DNA of 64,000 nt, taken from positions 160,845 through 224,844 of the forward strand of contig NZ_JACJPV010000001.1 in NCBI RefSeq assembly GCF_014696225.1, given 5' to 3'. Of the stretch, positions 1 through 9,309 are shown in pieces. The notes beneath the pieces are model-generated. The model worked only from the letters and a program-made list of their open reading frames with translations, made no database searches and was not told the origin of the DNA. The translations under genes were made by a program, and so were the position numbers. Position 1 is the first letter of the stretch; every line of letters begins with the position of its first letter. This DNA is from Anabaena sp. FACHB-1237. GTDB lineage: Bacteria; Cyanobacteriota; Cyanobacteriia; Cyanobacteriales; Nostocaceae.

Positions 1-1184
1 CCACTTTCTCCCATAATTAATAATCCCTGGCCTGTAGCTAATGTAATAGACAAATTTCTAAATAGGGTTTTTTCATAGTTAGGAGTTTGTAAGGTGAGAT
101 TTTCTACTGCTATTTTATTACTAGGAATAATTTTAATTACTTCCTGTGGTTCTACCAAAATGTGACGATTTTTTAAAGAATGATTTAATAAATATAAACG
201 ATTAATAGAAGCAGCAAATTTGGTAAATTTCTCAAATTGATACATAATTACATTTACAGAAAAAGCCACTTGTCCAAAAGCACCTCCAGCTTCCACTACT
301 TTTCCTACCAGAATTTCTCCACTTAATACTTGATTTCCTAAAATAATTGCGGGAATGATCACTGGTAAATAACTAAATTGGTATTTGAAAATATTTAGAT
401 ACACCTCTGACCATAAAATTAGTTTTTGGAAGTTTTGAAACACTTCTTGAAAAATTAATTTAATTTTATTATCTTCTTGGATAATGCCATTATAAAAAGC
501 GATAGATTCGGCATTTTCTCTAATTCTCACTAGTCCGAATCGAAAATTAGCTTCTTTTTTTAGTTGCTCATAATTTAGATTAGTTAATTTTTTTCCATAA
601 AAACCAATAGTTAAGGCATAAGCTAAAATAGAGTAAATTACTAAGGCAAAAACTAAACTTTGAGAAATAGACCAAAGAATAATACTAAAAGTACCAACTA
701 CAAAGATAGACTCCACAATATTTACTAAAAATTGTAAACATTGTTGACAAAAATTAGCGATATCCTCAGAAATACGTTGATCGGGATTATCAATATCTTT
801 ATAAAGATAGGTTAAGTCATAAAATGAGCGATCGCTAAAATACTTATCTAAGAAAAAATTAGTTAACCACCTGCGCCAATAAATGCCCAAAGTTTCTCTT
901 ACGTAACCATAACCAGAATTAAATAATCCAAAAATCATGATTCCGGCCAAAACTAGCAAAATGCCTTGCCAAAAACCTGGACTATTTTTAGCTGCAAGGG
1001 ATGTAATTAAATTACCCTGAACAGTATTTAAAACTACCTTGAGTTGTGTATTAGCAAATAAAAGGACACCGAGAAATACTAACAAAGCCAAAGCACCTTG
1101 TTGTTCATTGCCAAACCAATAGAGTTTAGCGATCGACCAAAACCGCTTAACAGATTGAAACTTAAATCTTTTGCGTAAATTCAT
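1..1184 (-). CDS. SbmA/BacA-like ABC transporter, fused permease-ATPase (3' part outside window)
   Basis: The first 394 codons of a minus-strand gene that runs off the left edge. I translated it by hand from the ATG complementary to 1182-1184. It opens with a basic stretch (MNLRKRFKFQSVKRFW), then several hydrophobic segments, and includes GYGYVRETLGIYWRRWLT and DNPDQRISEDI. Both are typical of the SbmA_BacA / ABC_membrane_2 family, whose members move peptides, vitamin B12 or fatty acyl compounds. The visible part ends at GQGLLIMGES, the start of the Walker A loop, so the ATPase domain lies outside. It is divergent from the MFS gene at 1309 with about 125 bp between them. The substrate cannot be read from sequence. 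The family call is secure; function is open. Confidence 0.85.
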   Translation of the reverse strand, partial: MNLRKRFKFQSVKRFWSIAKLYWFGNEQQGALALLVFLGVLLFANTQLKVVLNTVQGNLITSLAAKNSPGFWQGILLVLAGIMIFGLFNSGYGYVRETLGIYWRRWLTNFFLDKYFSDRSFYDLTYLYKDIDNPDQRISEDIANFCQQCLQFLVNIVESIFVVGTFSIILWSISQSLVFALVIYSILAYALTIGFYGKKLTNLNYEQLKKEANFRFGLVRIRENAESIAFYNGIIQEDNKIKLIFQEVFQNFQKLILWSEVYLNIFKYQFSYLPVIIPAIILGNQVLSGEILVGKVVEAGGAFGQVAFSVNVIMYQFEKFTKFAASINRLYLLNHSLKNRHILVEPQEVIKIIPSNKIAVENLTLQTPNYEKTLFRNLSITLATGQGLLIMGES

Positions 1185-1308
1185 AAAAACCCGGCAACCT
1201 ATAAAATAGAAATTAATGACTTAATCAAACTACTCAGGTTTACTGACACAAATTAGGTTAGTATCATAACTGAATATCAATATTACATATCATTGAGAAT
1301 ATAGGACA

Positions 1309-2571
1309 ATGCGTAATTTCACATTCATTTGGATAGGACAACTAATATCACTAATTGGCACATGGATGGCATCCTTCGCCCTAGACATTTGGGTATTTCA
1401 AAAAACTGGATCTGCTACCCAATTTGCTCTGGTTACAATTACCACCAGCTTACCACTAGTTTTAGTCTCACCCATAGCAGGAACATTAATAGACCGATGG
1501 AATCGCCGATGGACTGTAATTATTAGTGATGCTTGTATAGGAATATGTATTCTTATCTTCACCATTTCAGTGAGTACAGGTCAATTACAAGTATGGCACA
1601 TATATTTAATTAACACATTTATATCCCTTTTTAGTGGGTTTCAGAATCCCGCCTACAAAGCCTTAATTACCTGCTTAGTACCAATAGAAAAACTACATAA
1701 AGTAAGTGGTATGGTACAATTAGCCTTTGGTATTCAACAAATAGCATCCCCCTTACTAGCAGGTTTATTACTTTCTATCATAGATATTCAAGGTATTCTC
1801 ATCATTGACCTAAGTACAGTTATCATTGCTTTAATTCCACTACTGATGACTAAAGTAGTAGAAATTTCTCAATATCCTGTAGAAGAAACCCAAAAAGTAT
1901 CATTTTGGCAAGAAATGATTTATGGATGGAAATACCTGCAAGAAAGTTCTGGACTGCTAGAATTTTTAATCCTCTATACTATTTATCAATTTTTAGTAGG
2001 TTGTGTTTTTGTTCTAGCTTATCCACTAGTTTTATCCCTCACTACCTCCTCACAACTAGGAATAATCATGTTTGTTGGTGGGTTAGGAATACTCACAACC
2101 TCACTAATTATCAGTAAATGGGGGAATCAATGGGAAAACCTGACGAATATAGTCATCACAGCTATGATATTCAGTGGATTATGGATAGCGATCGCCGGAT
2201 TACGTCCTTCCATATTACAAATTAGTATATGTACCCTCCTATTTTTTCTCTGTAGTCCCATCATCAACGGCTTAACCCAAGTCATCTTCCAGAAAAAAGT
2301 CCCCCCTCAAGTACAAGGCAGAATTTTCGCCATCACTGGTGCAATTTCCACCGCCGGTTTACCAGTAGCCGCCGTATTTGCTGCCCCCCTAGCAGACAAC
2401 ATTTTAGAACCACTCATGGACTTTAACGGTCCTTGGGCAAACAACATCATCGGACAAATCATTGGTTCAGGTCCAGGAAGAGGTATAGCCCTATTATTTG
2501 TTATCTTAGGATTATTCACCTTAATAATCACATTGATTGGTTCACAATATCCCACCATTCGTAAATTATGA
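1309..2571 (+). CDS. MFS_3-type exporter (EntS/MefA-like)
   Basis: A 420-residue integral membrane protein with about 12 hydrophobic segments. It begins MRNFTFIWIGQLISLIGTWM, the usual opening of the drug-H+ antiporter-3 branch of the major facilitator superfamily (enterobactin and macrolide exporters). The cytoplasmic loop after helix 2 has the motif-A-like DRWNRRW at about residues 62-68, and the end has the family pattern PLADNILEPLM at about residues 361-371. Length is normal. It lies head to head with an SbmA-like ABC gene and tail to tail with the glycosidase at 2602. A second, clearly related exporter lies at 4827-6269. It is likely an efflux pump for a small molecule; the substrate is unknown. 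Confidence 0.85.
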   Translation: MRNFTFIWIGQLISLIGTWMASFALDIWVFQKTGSATQFALVTITTSLPLVLVSPIAGTLIDRWNRRWTVIISDACIGICILIFTISVSTGQLQVWHIYLINTFISLFSGFQNPAYKALITCLVPIEKLHKVSGMVQLAFGIQQIASPLLAGLLLSIIDIQGILIIDLSTVIIALIPLLMTKVVEISQYPVEETQKVSFWQEMIYGWKYLQESSGLLEFLILYTIYQFLVGCVFVLAYPLVLSLTTSSQLGIIMFVGGLGILTTSLIISKWGNQWENLTNIVITAMIFSGLWIAIAGLRPSILQISICTLLFFLCSPIINGLTQVIFQKKVPPQVQGRIFAITGAISTAGLPVAAVFAAPLADNILEPLMDFNGPWANNIIGQIIGSGPGRGIALLFVILGLFTLIITLIGSQYPTIRKL

Positions 2572-2580
2572 TTTAGGTAA

Positions 2581-2601
2581 TTGGCAATTGCCAATTGCCA
2601 A
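2581..2601. repeat. Perfect palindrome between convergent genes
   Basis: TTGGCAATTGCCAA at 2581-2594 is a perfect 14-bp palindrome and is partly repeated to 2601. It fills the 30-bp gap between the MFS stop and the glycosidase stop. It could form a short hairpin in either transcript, but there is no T tract, so a terminator role is uncertain. Confidence 0.5.
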
Positions 2602-4626
2602 TTAGTCTCTTAACAACTCCCCCAACACAAAAGTAAATGGTGGTAACAAAATCCGCATTCCACCATTGGTAAAATGTAACCCACCACCAGCCGTAGCCAA
2701 CAGTAAATTAACACCAGAAAACTCACCATACCAATCAGGAATTTTTACATCCTCTTCAGAAATAGAATTTCCGCTCAAATTCATCGCCACAAATAACCAT
2801 TTTTCCCCCTCATCACCATGAATTAACACACACCATAAACCATTATTTCTTGAAAATAATAAAGTTCTCACCCCTTCATAAAACAAAGGATGATGAAAGC
2901 GAATATTTGCTAATTGGTGAATAATTTTAAAAGTGGGATTATCTTGACTATAAGAAACAAAAGATTGGCGATTAATTGGACCAAAAATCCATACACAACC
3001 AGGATTTTCAAACATATCTTCCCGCACATAACAATCATGGCCAATAGTTTCCCCGGTTTCCTGTTTTTGGTGAAAACCTAAAGCCCCAGAATATTCCTGT
3101 TCAGTACCCTGATACATATAGGGAACTTGGGGACCCAAAATCAAACAAGCTAAACCGAAATGTAACCTAATTCTAGCTTCCTCTGCATTTCCTAAACGAC
3201 TTAAAAACTGATGAAAAATTCTGGTAGTATCTTGATTATCCAAAAACATCAAATTATTTTGCCACCCACCAGAATAAATTTCTGAAGGTTCTAAAAAACC
3301 ACAAAAATAGTCAGCTAAACCTCCCAACCAATGTGGATTATCAAACGAACGTTTCACCGCATAATATGTGGGATAATCAATCATATTAGTGAACTTAGCA
3401 TCATTGTATTCCAGCACTTCTGCATGGTTACTACCTGCGTGTTCAGCAATCTGTAAAAACTTATTTTTACCTAAAAATTTTGCATATCTATCAATTTCTT
3501 CCACACAAGGTTGCCAAAAATCTAAACCAATATGTCGCGCTGAATCATATCGCAACCCATCCACATCTGTTTCTGCAATCCAATATTTTAAATGTTGAAT
3601 TAATAACTCTCTGACATAACTTGTTTCCGTGCGCCAATCTTCCAAAAAACCAAATAATCTTTGATTGATCATATCAGTATATTCAGGACCATGAAACAAG
3701 CAAGTATTCCGTGCTTCTATAGGATAAGGTAAAACCGCCTCTGGATCACCCTGTATATACTTAAATTCCCCTCCAGGAGGACCACCATACTGTTCCCAAT
3801 TAATACTATCAGTAATGTGATTATTAACCACATCTAAAATTACATAAATATCAACATCATGAGCTTTTTTGACTAATTCCTTGACACAGTTAAGTGTACC
3901 CAAACGAGGATCAACCATTAACAGATGAATAGGATGATAACCATGATAACCATCCGGTGCATTTACATAAACTGGACTTAAAATAATAACTTTCACTCCG
4001 AGAGATTTTAAATAATCTATCTTTTCAGTTACACCACGAATTGTGCCACCATGACTGGTATAAGGTGAAGCAGGATCATATTTAACTCTACCTAAACCTG
4101 CAAGATTAACTTGAGAACTACGGGCAAATCTATCAATAATAATAGAGTAAAATACTCGTGATTGCCAGCTTTTTGGACTAGGTGTAGTTTCCCCCTTTGG
4201 TAATGGTCCATAGAGGGGTTTACCATCTACAAAACCCAAAAACGTGGCAGGTATTTCTGTCATACTCTGAGGTGCTTCATCACAAACTAATATACACCTT
4301 GATTCTCGACTAGTATATTCATTACCAAAATCATCAATATATCCTAGTCTATATTTATAATCTCCACCATTACCAATAGGCGGTAAAGTTACAGAAAATA
4401 ATTTAAAACCATTTTCCAAAATTCTTTCACTGTGTGCTGTAATTCTACCAGAATCACTGTATCCTTTTTGATCATGTATTTGATATGCTATTTGTCCTAT
4501 TTTGGGATTTTTGGACAGGGAAACACCAAAATGAATACATATTTTCTCATCACTTCTAAAAACCCAATTAAAGGGTGCTGTATGATGATCTAAATGCAGT
4601 TCACAATATTCATCAAAATAACGCAT
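2602..4626 (-). CDS. GH13-family glycoside hydrolase (alpha-amylase-like)
   Basis: A 674-residue protein. Residues 1-120 look like a starch-binding/immunoglobulin-like N-terminal module, and the (beta/alpha)8 barrel follows from about residue 150. GH13 regions are visible in order: DVVNNH (265-270), DGLRYDSARH (356-365, nucleophile Asp361) and QIAEH (392-396, acid/base Glu395). The region-IV position reads FLDNQD (461-466), where most members have an NHD/HD pair, so the usual transition-state histidine is Gln465. Asp466 is kept. No signal peptide is visible, so it probably acts on cytoplasmic glycogen or maltodextrins. It sits alone between two MFS exporters, and the context does not reveal the substrate. 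Family certain; exact specificity unknown. Confidence 0.88.
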   Translation of the reverse strand: MRYFDEYCELHLDHHTAPFNWVFRSDEKICIHFGVSLSKNPKIGQIAYQIHDQKGYSDSGRITAHSERILENGFKLFSVTLPPIGNGGDYKYRLGYIDDFGNEYTSRESRCILVCDEAPQSMTEIPATFLGFVDGKPLYGPLPKGETTPSPKSWQSRVFYSIIIDRFARSSQVNLAGLGRVKYDPASPYTSHGGTIRGVTEKIDYLKSLGVKVIILSPVYVNAPDGYHGYHPIHLLMVDPRLGTLNCVKELVKKAHDVDIYVILDVVNNHITDSINWEQYGGPPGGEFKYIQGDPEAVLPYPIEARNTCLFHGPEYTDMINQRLFGFLEDWRTETSYVRELLIQHLKYWIAETDVDGLRYDSARHIGLDFWQPCVEEIDRYAKFLGKNKFLQIAEHAGSNHAEVLEYNDAKFTNMIDYPTYYAVKRSFDNPHWLGGLADYFCGFLEPSEIYSGGWQNNLMFLDNQDTTRIFHQFLSRLGNAEEARIRLHFGLACLILGPQVPYMYQGTEQEYSGALGFHQKQETGETIGHDCYVREDMFENPGCVWIFGPINRQSFVSYSQDNPTFKIIHQLANIRFHHPLFYEGVRTLLFSRNNGLWCVLIHGDEGEKWLFVAMNLSGNSISEEDVKIPDWYGEFSGVNLLLATAGGGLHFTNGGMRILLPPFTFVLGELLRD

Positions 4627-4826
4627 AAATTTATTTTTCTCCCCCAGATTTTGCTGACTGATGATGTGAGAATGAACAATTAATTGTTGATTATCCAGAC
4701 TATAACTTCTGCGTAATGTAAATGTAGAAGTGTAACAGTTAAAATTATAACCTCTTATAACTTATAAAACTAAGTAACAACTGAGGATACATGGTAGCAT
4801 CCTCAATCATACTATGTGAAGCTATC

Positions 4827-6269
4827 TTACGAGTTAGTAATTTTATCAGATTCTTCTATTGTATTAGCTATTGTAGTAGCTGTAGTATTTAGCCATTGCT
4901 CATCCATTTTAGGCATTGACCATTTTTGATCAGATTGCCGAAAATAAAAGTAATTGTATAATAACATAGCAGTGATTAACATAAGTAATCCTTCTAATAT
5001 CATCAACAAACCGATACCACGACCTTGACCAATTTCTATAATTTGTCCTACTGTACTAGCTAATAAGCCACCATTAGATAACATTGGTTCTAGCATACCA
5101 TCAGCTAGGGGACTAGCACTAAGATTACCACAAGCTAATCCTAATCCTGTCACTGCTCCTAATAGTGAAAGTACACGACCTTGGACTTTAGGATGTACAC
5201 TAGTTTGCCAAATTGTATAGTTCGTACTTAAAACAATAGGAATGGTAAAGAAAGATATAAAAAGACCTACTGCTATAGTAGGAATAAAGGGTTTAAACCC
5301 AGCAATTATTAAAGCAACACCATTAAGTGCAGAAAATACAAAGAGGGTTAATATAGATTTTTTTCCTCCTCCCCAAATACTCATAAATACACTACCAACT
5401 ACCATACCACAGCCAGCAATTGACATCACTGTACCAAAAGTTATTGTGGAAGCGAATGATAAAATCAACGGATCAATTAACACCGTAGTCATACCACTAA
5501 TAAAAAAGTGTAGTGTCATAAATACTAGCAGAATTACCAAGACAAAGTGACCAGAAATACTTGCCCAACCGTAAGCAATTTCCTGGAAAACTGTCAGTCG
5601 TTGACTCAAATTATTATCAGAAGATTCAGGTTCAGGAATTTTGATAATAGATAATATTATTAAAGCAATGATATAGCTAGAAAAATCAAGTACTAGTAAT
5701 CCTTGTAGTTCTATTGCGCCTATTAGTATACCTGCTAAAATTGGTGCTGTTAATTGTCCTACTGCTGTACTTAATTGTATTAAACCATTGGCTCTACCTA
5801 TTTGATCGTTTTTTACCATCATGGTAACTGCTGCTGATTTGGCAATCATTTGGAAAGAACCACATAGTGATGTGATAAAGGCAGAAATGTAGGTATGCCA
5901 CACTTCTAAATAATTTGTAAATAGTAGTATTGCTAACGTTAATGTCACTATTGCAGCTACCATATCACTGATGATAATAATAACCTGACGATTCCATCTA
6001 TCTACTAATGCACCCACTACAGGTGTAATTAATACTCCTGGTAATGTTGTCAAAAATATTACTACACTTAACTGTGTAACTGCGTGAGTATGTTGATATA
6101 CCCAAATACTCAGTCCAAACCCTGTCAGACGGTTGCCAATTTCTGACAAAGATTGTCCACCCCAGAAGAGAAAAAATGTTCGTATCTCTAGGATGAAGTT
6201 AATTAGTTGATGGAAATATCTAATCATATAAACAGTAATGAATGTGGGAATTATAACTCTTTTTATCAA
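4827..6269 (-). CDS. MFS_3-type exporter, second copy
   Basis: A 480-residue membrane protein of the same MFS branch as the gene at 1309. Shared patterns are LFWGGQSLSEIGNRLTGFGL, DRWNRQVIIIISD and SPLADGMLEPML. It has an N-terminal extension; Met15 (at 6227) is an equally possible start. A hydrophilic tail of about 45 residues, rich in Thr, Asn and Glu, follows the last membrane segment. It is transcribed toward the GH13 gene with about 200 bp between. Two related exporters this close suggest an old duplication or an exporter island. Substrate unknown. Confidence 0.83.
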   Translation of the reverse strand: MIKRVIIPTFITVYMIRYFHQLINFILEIRTFFLFWGGQSLSEIGNRLTGFGLSIWVYQHTHAVTQLSVVIFLTTLPGVLITPVVGALVDRWNRQVIIIISDMVAAIVTLTLAILLFTNYLEVWHTYISAFITSLCGSFQMIAKSAAVTMMVKNDQIGRANGLIQLSTAVGQLTAPILAGILIGAIELQGLLVLDFSSYIIALIILSIIKIPEPESSDNNLSQRLTVFQEIAYGWASISGHFVLVILLVFMTLHFFISGMTTVLIDPLILSFASTITFGTVMSIAGCGMVVGSVFMSIWGGGKKSILTLFVFSALNGVALIIAGFKPFIPTIAVGLFISFFTIPIVLSTNYTIWQTSVHPKVQGRVLSLLGAVTGLGLACGNLSASPLADGMLEPMLSNGGLLASTVGQIIEIGQGRGIGLLMILEGLLMLITAMLLYNYFYFRQSDQKWSMPKMDEQWLNTTATTIANTIEESDKITNS

Positions 6270-6381
6270 TAATCAGTATTTTTTGATGCTAGAGTTGTGA
6301 TAGCATTATACAACCTCTGGTCAAAAACTGTCTCAAAATTTTTGAATTAGTTATCACCAGTCAGGAGTCAGTAGGGCCGCC

Positions 6382-6411
6382 GTTGTTGTTTTTGTTGTTG
6401 TTGTTTTTGTT
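6382..6411. repeat. GTT-rich microsatellite
   Basis: Imperfect repeat of TTGTTGTTTTTG units just downstream of the hypothetical gene at 6430-6726, next to a short GGGCCGCC patch. A slippage-prone simple repeat in noncoding DNA with no visible function. Confidence 0.6.
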
Positions 6412-6429
6412 CAACCCTACCGCACTCCG

Positions 6430-6726
6430 CTATTGCCAAGTTGCTACATCTGTTAGTATTTCAGGAATTTGGCCTTGTGATATAGGAAATTCTAATAAAG
6501 TTTCTCTAATGCCTAAATAACCTGACTCTGCAAATGATAGTAACATCCTTCTCAATGCAAACCACACATCTGACTCGTATTCCCAATCACTATACCGTTT
6601 AGAATGACCTGCAATAGAACGTAATGCCCAAAAGTAGGAATTTCTGACTACAGAACCACCTTTTTTAAATTCTGGTAAGTCTTCATGATATATAAATAAT
6701 ATGTTATTCTCGATTCTAGCTCTCAT
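6430..6726 (-). CDS. Hypothetical protein, 98 aa
   Basis: A small open frame starting MRARIENNILFIYHEDLPEF. It is rich in aromatic and acidic residues, with no membrane segment and no motif I recognise. Composition looks protein-like (SDWEYESDVWFALRRMLLSF resembles amphipathic helices). It stands alone, flanked by the exporter at 4827-6269 on the same strand and a PIN-domain remnant on the other strand. No function is proposed. Confidence 0.55.
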   Translation of the reverse strand: MRARIENNILFIYHEDLPEFKKGGSVVRNSYFWALRSIAGHSKRYSDWEYESDVWFALRRMLLSFAESGYLGIRETLLEFPISQGQIPEILTDVATWQ

Positions 6727-6976
6727 AGATGATTATCGGATAAATTACAGTTACTAATAAGTATAAGTATTTATATTATATATATTATAAATCCCTGTTC
6801 AAAGTTAGCTCTCTATATTTTATGCCTAGACACAATTTACTATACTACTTTTTACTCTTAGGAAATGCTTATAATCAAAAACATTAAGTAATGATTCTAG
6901 TGGTCTGTCAGGCTAAAAATTGTGAGTTTGAGGGAAAAGAGAGAGCCTATAAACTATAAACCTCATCTACAAATAG

Positions 6977-7183
6977 GAAATTGACGTACCATTAGAAATC
7001 ATAGAAGCAGCCTGCAAAATTCATGGGGATTTAAAAATCAAATGTATACCTATACAAGATGCAGATATTTTAATTGGAGCTACAGCTATTGTACGCGGGT
7101 TGAAATTCGTTTCTAATGATACTGATTTATGGGAAGTGGAGAGCATTAACTTAGAAAACTGGCTGATAACTGATCATCAATAA
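6977..7183 (+). pseudogene. VapC-type PIN-domain remnant
   Basis: After an in-frame TAG at 6974-6976, an open stretch of 68 codons runs to a TAA at 7181-7183 and has no plausible start. It reads IPIQDADILIGATAIVRG, then LKFVSNDTDLWEVESINLEN. This is the C-terminal half of a PIN-domain toxin of the VapC family: the acidic Asp-Ala-Asp-Ile helix, then the VSNDTD strand and a closing LEN-W. The N-terminal half with the first catalytic Asp is missing, and no antitoxin gene is seen. I read it as the decayed tail of a toxin-antitoxin locus. Confidence 0.65.
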
Positions 7184-7275
7184 TGGGTAATCGCTCCTTT
7201 ATTAATCTAACATTGACGATTGATCTTAGAAATTCCTGTATTATAATAAAACTTCTAAATTTAGATACCATAATC

Positions 7276-8856
7276 ATGTCCAAGGTTCTTGTTTCCGATC
7301 CTATAGATCAAGTTGGCATTGACATCCTTTCCCAAGTAGCAACTGTAGATGTCAAAACTAATCTCAAACCTGATGAACTTAAAGCCATTATTGGTGAATA
7401 TGACGCGCTAATGATTCGTTCTGGTACTCGCGTTACTGAAGATATTATCGAAGCTGGTACACAGTTAAAAATTATTGGACGTGCCGGAGTAGGAGTAGAT
7501 AATGTAGATGTTCCTGCTGCCACACGCAAAGGTATTGTAGTTGTTAATTCTCCTGAAGGTAATACTATTGCGGCGGCTGAACACGCTTTAGCAATGATGT
7601 TATCTCTATCTCGTCACATCCCAGATGCGAATGCTTCTGTAAAACGCGGAGAATGGGATAGAAAAAGTTTTGTTGGTGGAGAAGTCTATAAAAAGACTCT
7701 GGGTGTGGTTGGTTTAGGTAAAATAGGTTCTCATGTAGCTACTGTAGCTAAAGCTATGGGGATGAAACTGTTAGCTTATGATCCTTTTATTTCTGCCGAA
7801 CGGGCTGAACAATTGGGTTGTCAATTGGTGGATTTAGATTTACTATTCCAACAAGCTGACTATATCACTTTACACATTCCTAAAACCTCGGAAACTACTA
7901 ATTTAATTAATGCTAAAACCCTGGCATTAATGAAACCTACTACCCGGATTATTAACTGCGCTCGTGGTGGTATTATTGATGAAGCAGCTTTAGCCGCAGC
8001 TATTAAGGAAGGTAAAATCGCAGGTGCAGCTTTAGATGTATTTGCTAGTGAACCTTTGGGAGATTCGGAATTGCGATCGCTCACTAAAGACATAATTCTT
8101 ACACCCCATTTAGGTGCATCCACCACTGAAGCACAAGTTAATGTGGCTATAGATGTAGCTGAACAAATTCGTGATGTAATATTAGGATTACCTGCCCGTT
8201 CTGCCGTGAATATCCCCGGACTCGGACCTGATATACTAGCAGAATTGAAGCCTTATATGGAATTAGCAGAAACTTTGGGTAATTTGGTAGGACAGTTAAG
8301 TGGTGGTAGAATTGATAGCTTAACTGTGAGACTACAAGGGGAATTGGCCAGCAATAAGAGTCAGCCTATGGTAATTGCTGCTTTAAAAGGACTATTGTAT
8401 CCAGCATTACGGGAGCGGATTAATTACGTTAATGCTACTATTGAAGCTAAGGAACGTGGTATTAGAGTTATTGAGACGAGAGATAGTTCCGCTAGAGACT
8501 ATGCTGGTTCATTACATTTAGAAGCAATAGGTACTTTGGGTACACATTCAGTAACAGGTGCATTATTAGGGGACAAAGAAATTCACCTCATAGATGTGGA
8601 TGGTTTCCCCATCAACGTCCCACCTAGTAAATATATGTTGTTTACCCTACATCGGGATATGCCTGGTATTATTGGTAAACTTGGTTCTTTGCTAGGTAGT
8701 TTTAATGTGAATATTGCTAGTATGCAAGTAGGCAGGAAAATCGTCCGTGGTGATGCGGTTATGGCCTTAACTATTGATGATCCTTTACCTGAAGGGATTT
8801 TAGAAGAGATTAAGAAATTATCAGGTATTCGAGACGCATACACAGTTACTCTGTAA
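7276..8856 (+). CDS. serA: D-3-phosphoglycerate dehydrogenase
   Basis: First enzyme of serine synthesis: oxidises 3-phosphoglycerate to 3-phosphohydroxypyruvate with NAD+. I start it at MSKVLVSDPIDQVGIDIL (7276), giving 526 residues, the normal long form. The frame is open back to 7183 but that extra part looks noncoding. Visible are the NAD-binding GLGKIG (146-151), catalytic Arg230 (CARGG), Glu259 and His278 (TPHLGAST), then an intervening domain and a C-terminal ACT domain (FTLHRDMPGIIGKLGSLLG) that usually binds serine for feedback control. It follows the PIN remnant directly and seems to be a single-gene unit. Confidence 0.96.
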   Translation: MSKVLVSDPIDQVGIDILSQVATVDVKTNLKPDELKAIIGEYDALMIRSGTRVTEDIIEAGTQLKIIGRAGVGVDNVDVPAATRKGIVVVNSPEGNTIAAAEHALAMMLSLSRHIPDANASVKRGEWDRKSFVGGEVYKKTLGVVGLGKIGSHVATVAKAMGMKLLAYDPFISAERAEQLGCQLVDLDLLFQQADYITLHIPKTSETTNLINAKTLALMKPTTRIINCARGGIIDEAALAAAIKEGKIAGAALDVFASEPLGDSELRSLTKDIILTPHLGASTTEAQVNVAIDVAEQIRDVILGLPARSAVNIPGLGPDILAELKPYMELAETLGNLVGQLSGGRIDSLTVRLQGELASNKSQPMVIAALKGLLYPALRERINYVNATIEAKERGIRVIETRDSSARDYAGSLHLEAIGTLGTHSVTGALLGDKEIHLIDVDGFPINVPPSKYMLFTLHRDMPGIIGKLGSLLGSFNVNIASMQVGRKIVRGDAVMALTIDDPLPEGILEEIKKLSGIRDAYTVTL

Positions 8857-9309
8857 CAGTGAGATACTACGCAGACATAACGCTAAGACTATGGTAATAG
8901 GAGTCAAGAGTCAGAATAATTTTGACTTTTGACTTTTGATGAAAATTTGGGATCACAAGTGCGGATGCGATCGCACCAATGATGACTTTTATGTATAATG
9001 AAAGAGCGATCAATATCCCAATAATTTGATTACCAACAGGAACAAATTTAATCATTAACCAATAGACATCTTGTGCTAATTAAATGTGCATAACCACCAA
9101 ACCCTTGTAGGGAAAATTCATGAATTGTCCAGGGGATAATTTTCACTCATAAGTCTAATAACTTTCAACAAAGTCCAAATCTGATTTGGTATTGACATGG
9201 ATTTTGAGTCAAGATATTTCTAGCAGTATGTGGCCACGCTACGCTATCAGACTATAGCCAAATTAGCTAAAATATAAATCATCATCATACCTCTAAACTT
9301 ACTTGACCA
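8857..9309. other. Intergenic region with MITE-like repeat
   Basis: No convincing gene. 8867-9055 on the minus strand has a 62-codon frame with a hydrophobic first half (VPVGNQIIGILIALSLYIKV) that may be a scrap of a membrane-protein gene, but the rest is low quality. 9061-9160 is a MITE-like element with ends AATAGACATCTTGTG and TCATAAGTCTAAT and an internal palindrome around AATTCATGAATT. Related copies lie at 25503-25598 and near 38150-38221. Confidence 0.5.
9061..9160. repeat. MITE-like element, AATAGACAT family
   Basis: About 100 bp with imperfect terminal inverted repeats (AATAGACATCT at the left, AAGTCTAAT at the right). The interior shares TAATTAAATGTGC and GTAGGGAAAATTCATGAATT with the copies at 25503-25598 and 38149-38221. 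No coding capacity. Confidence 0.6.
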
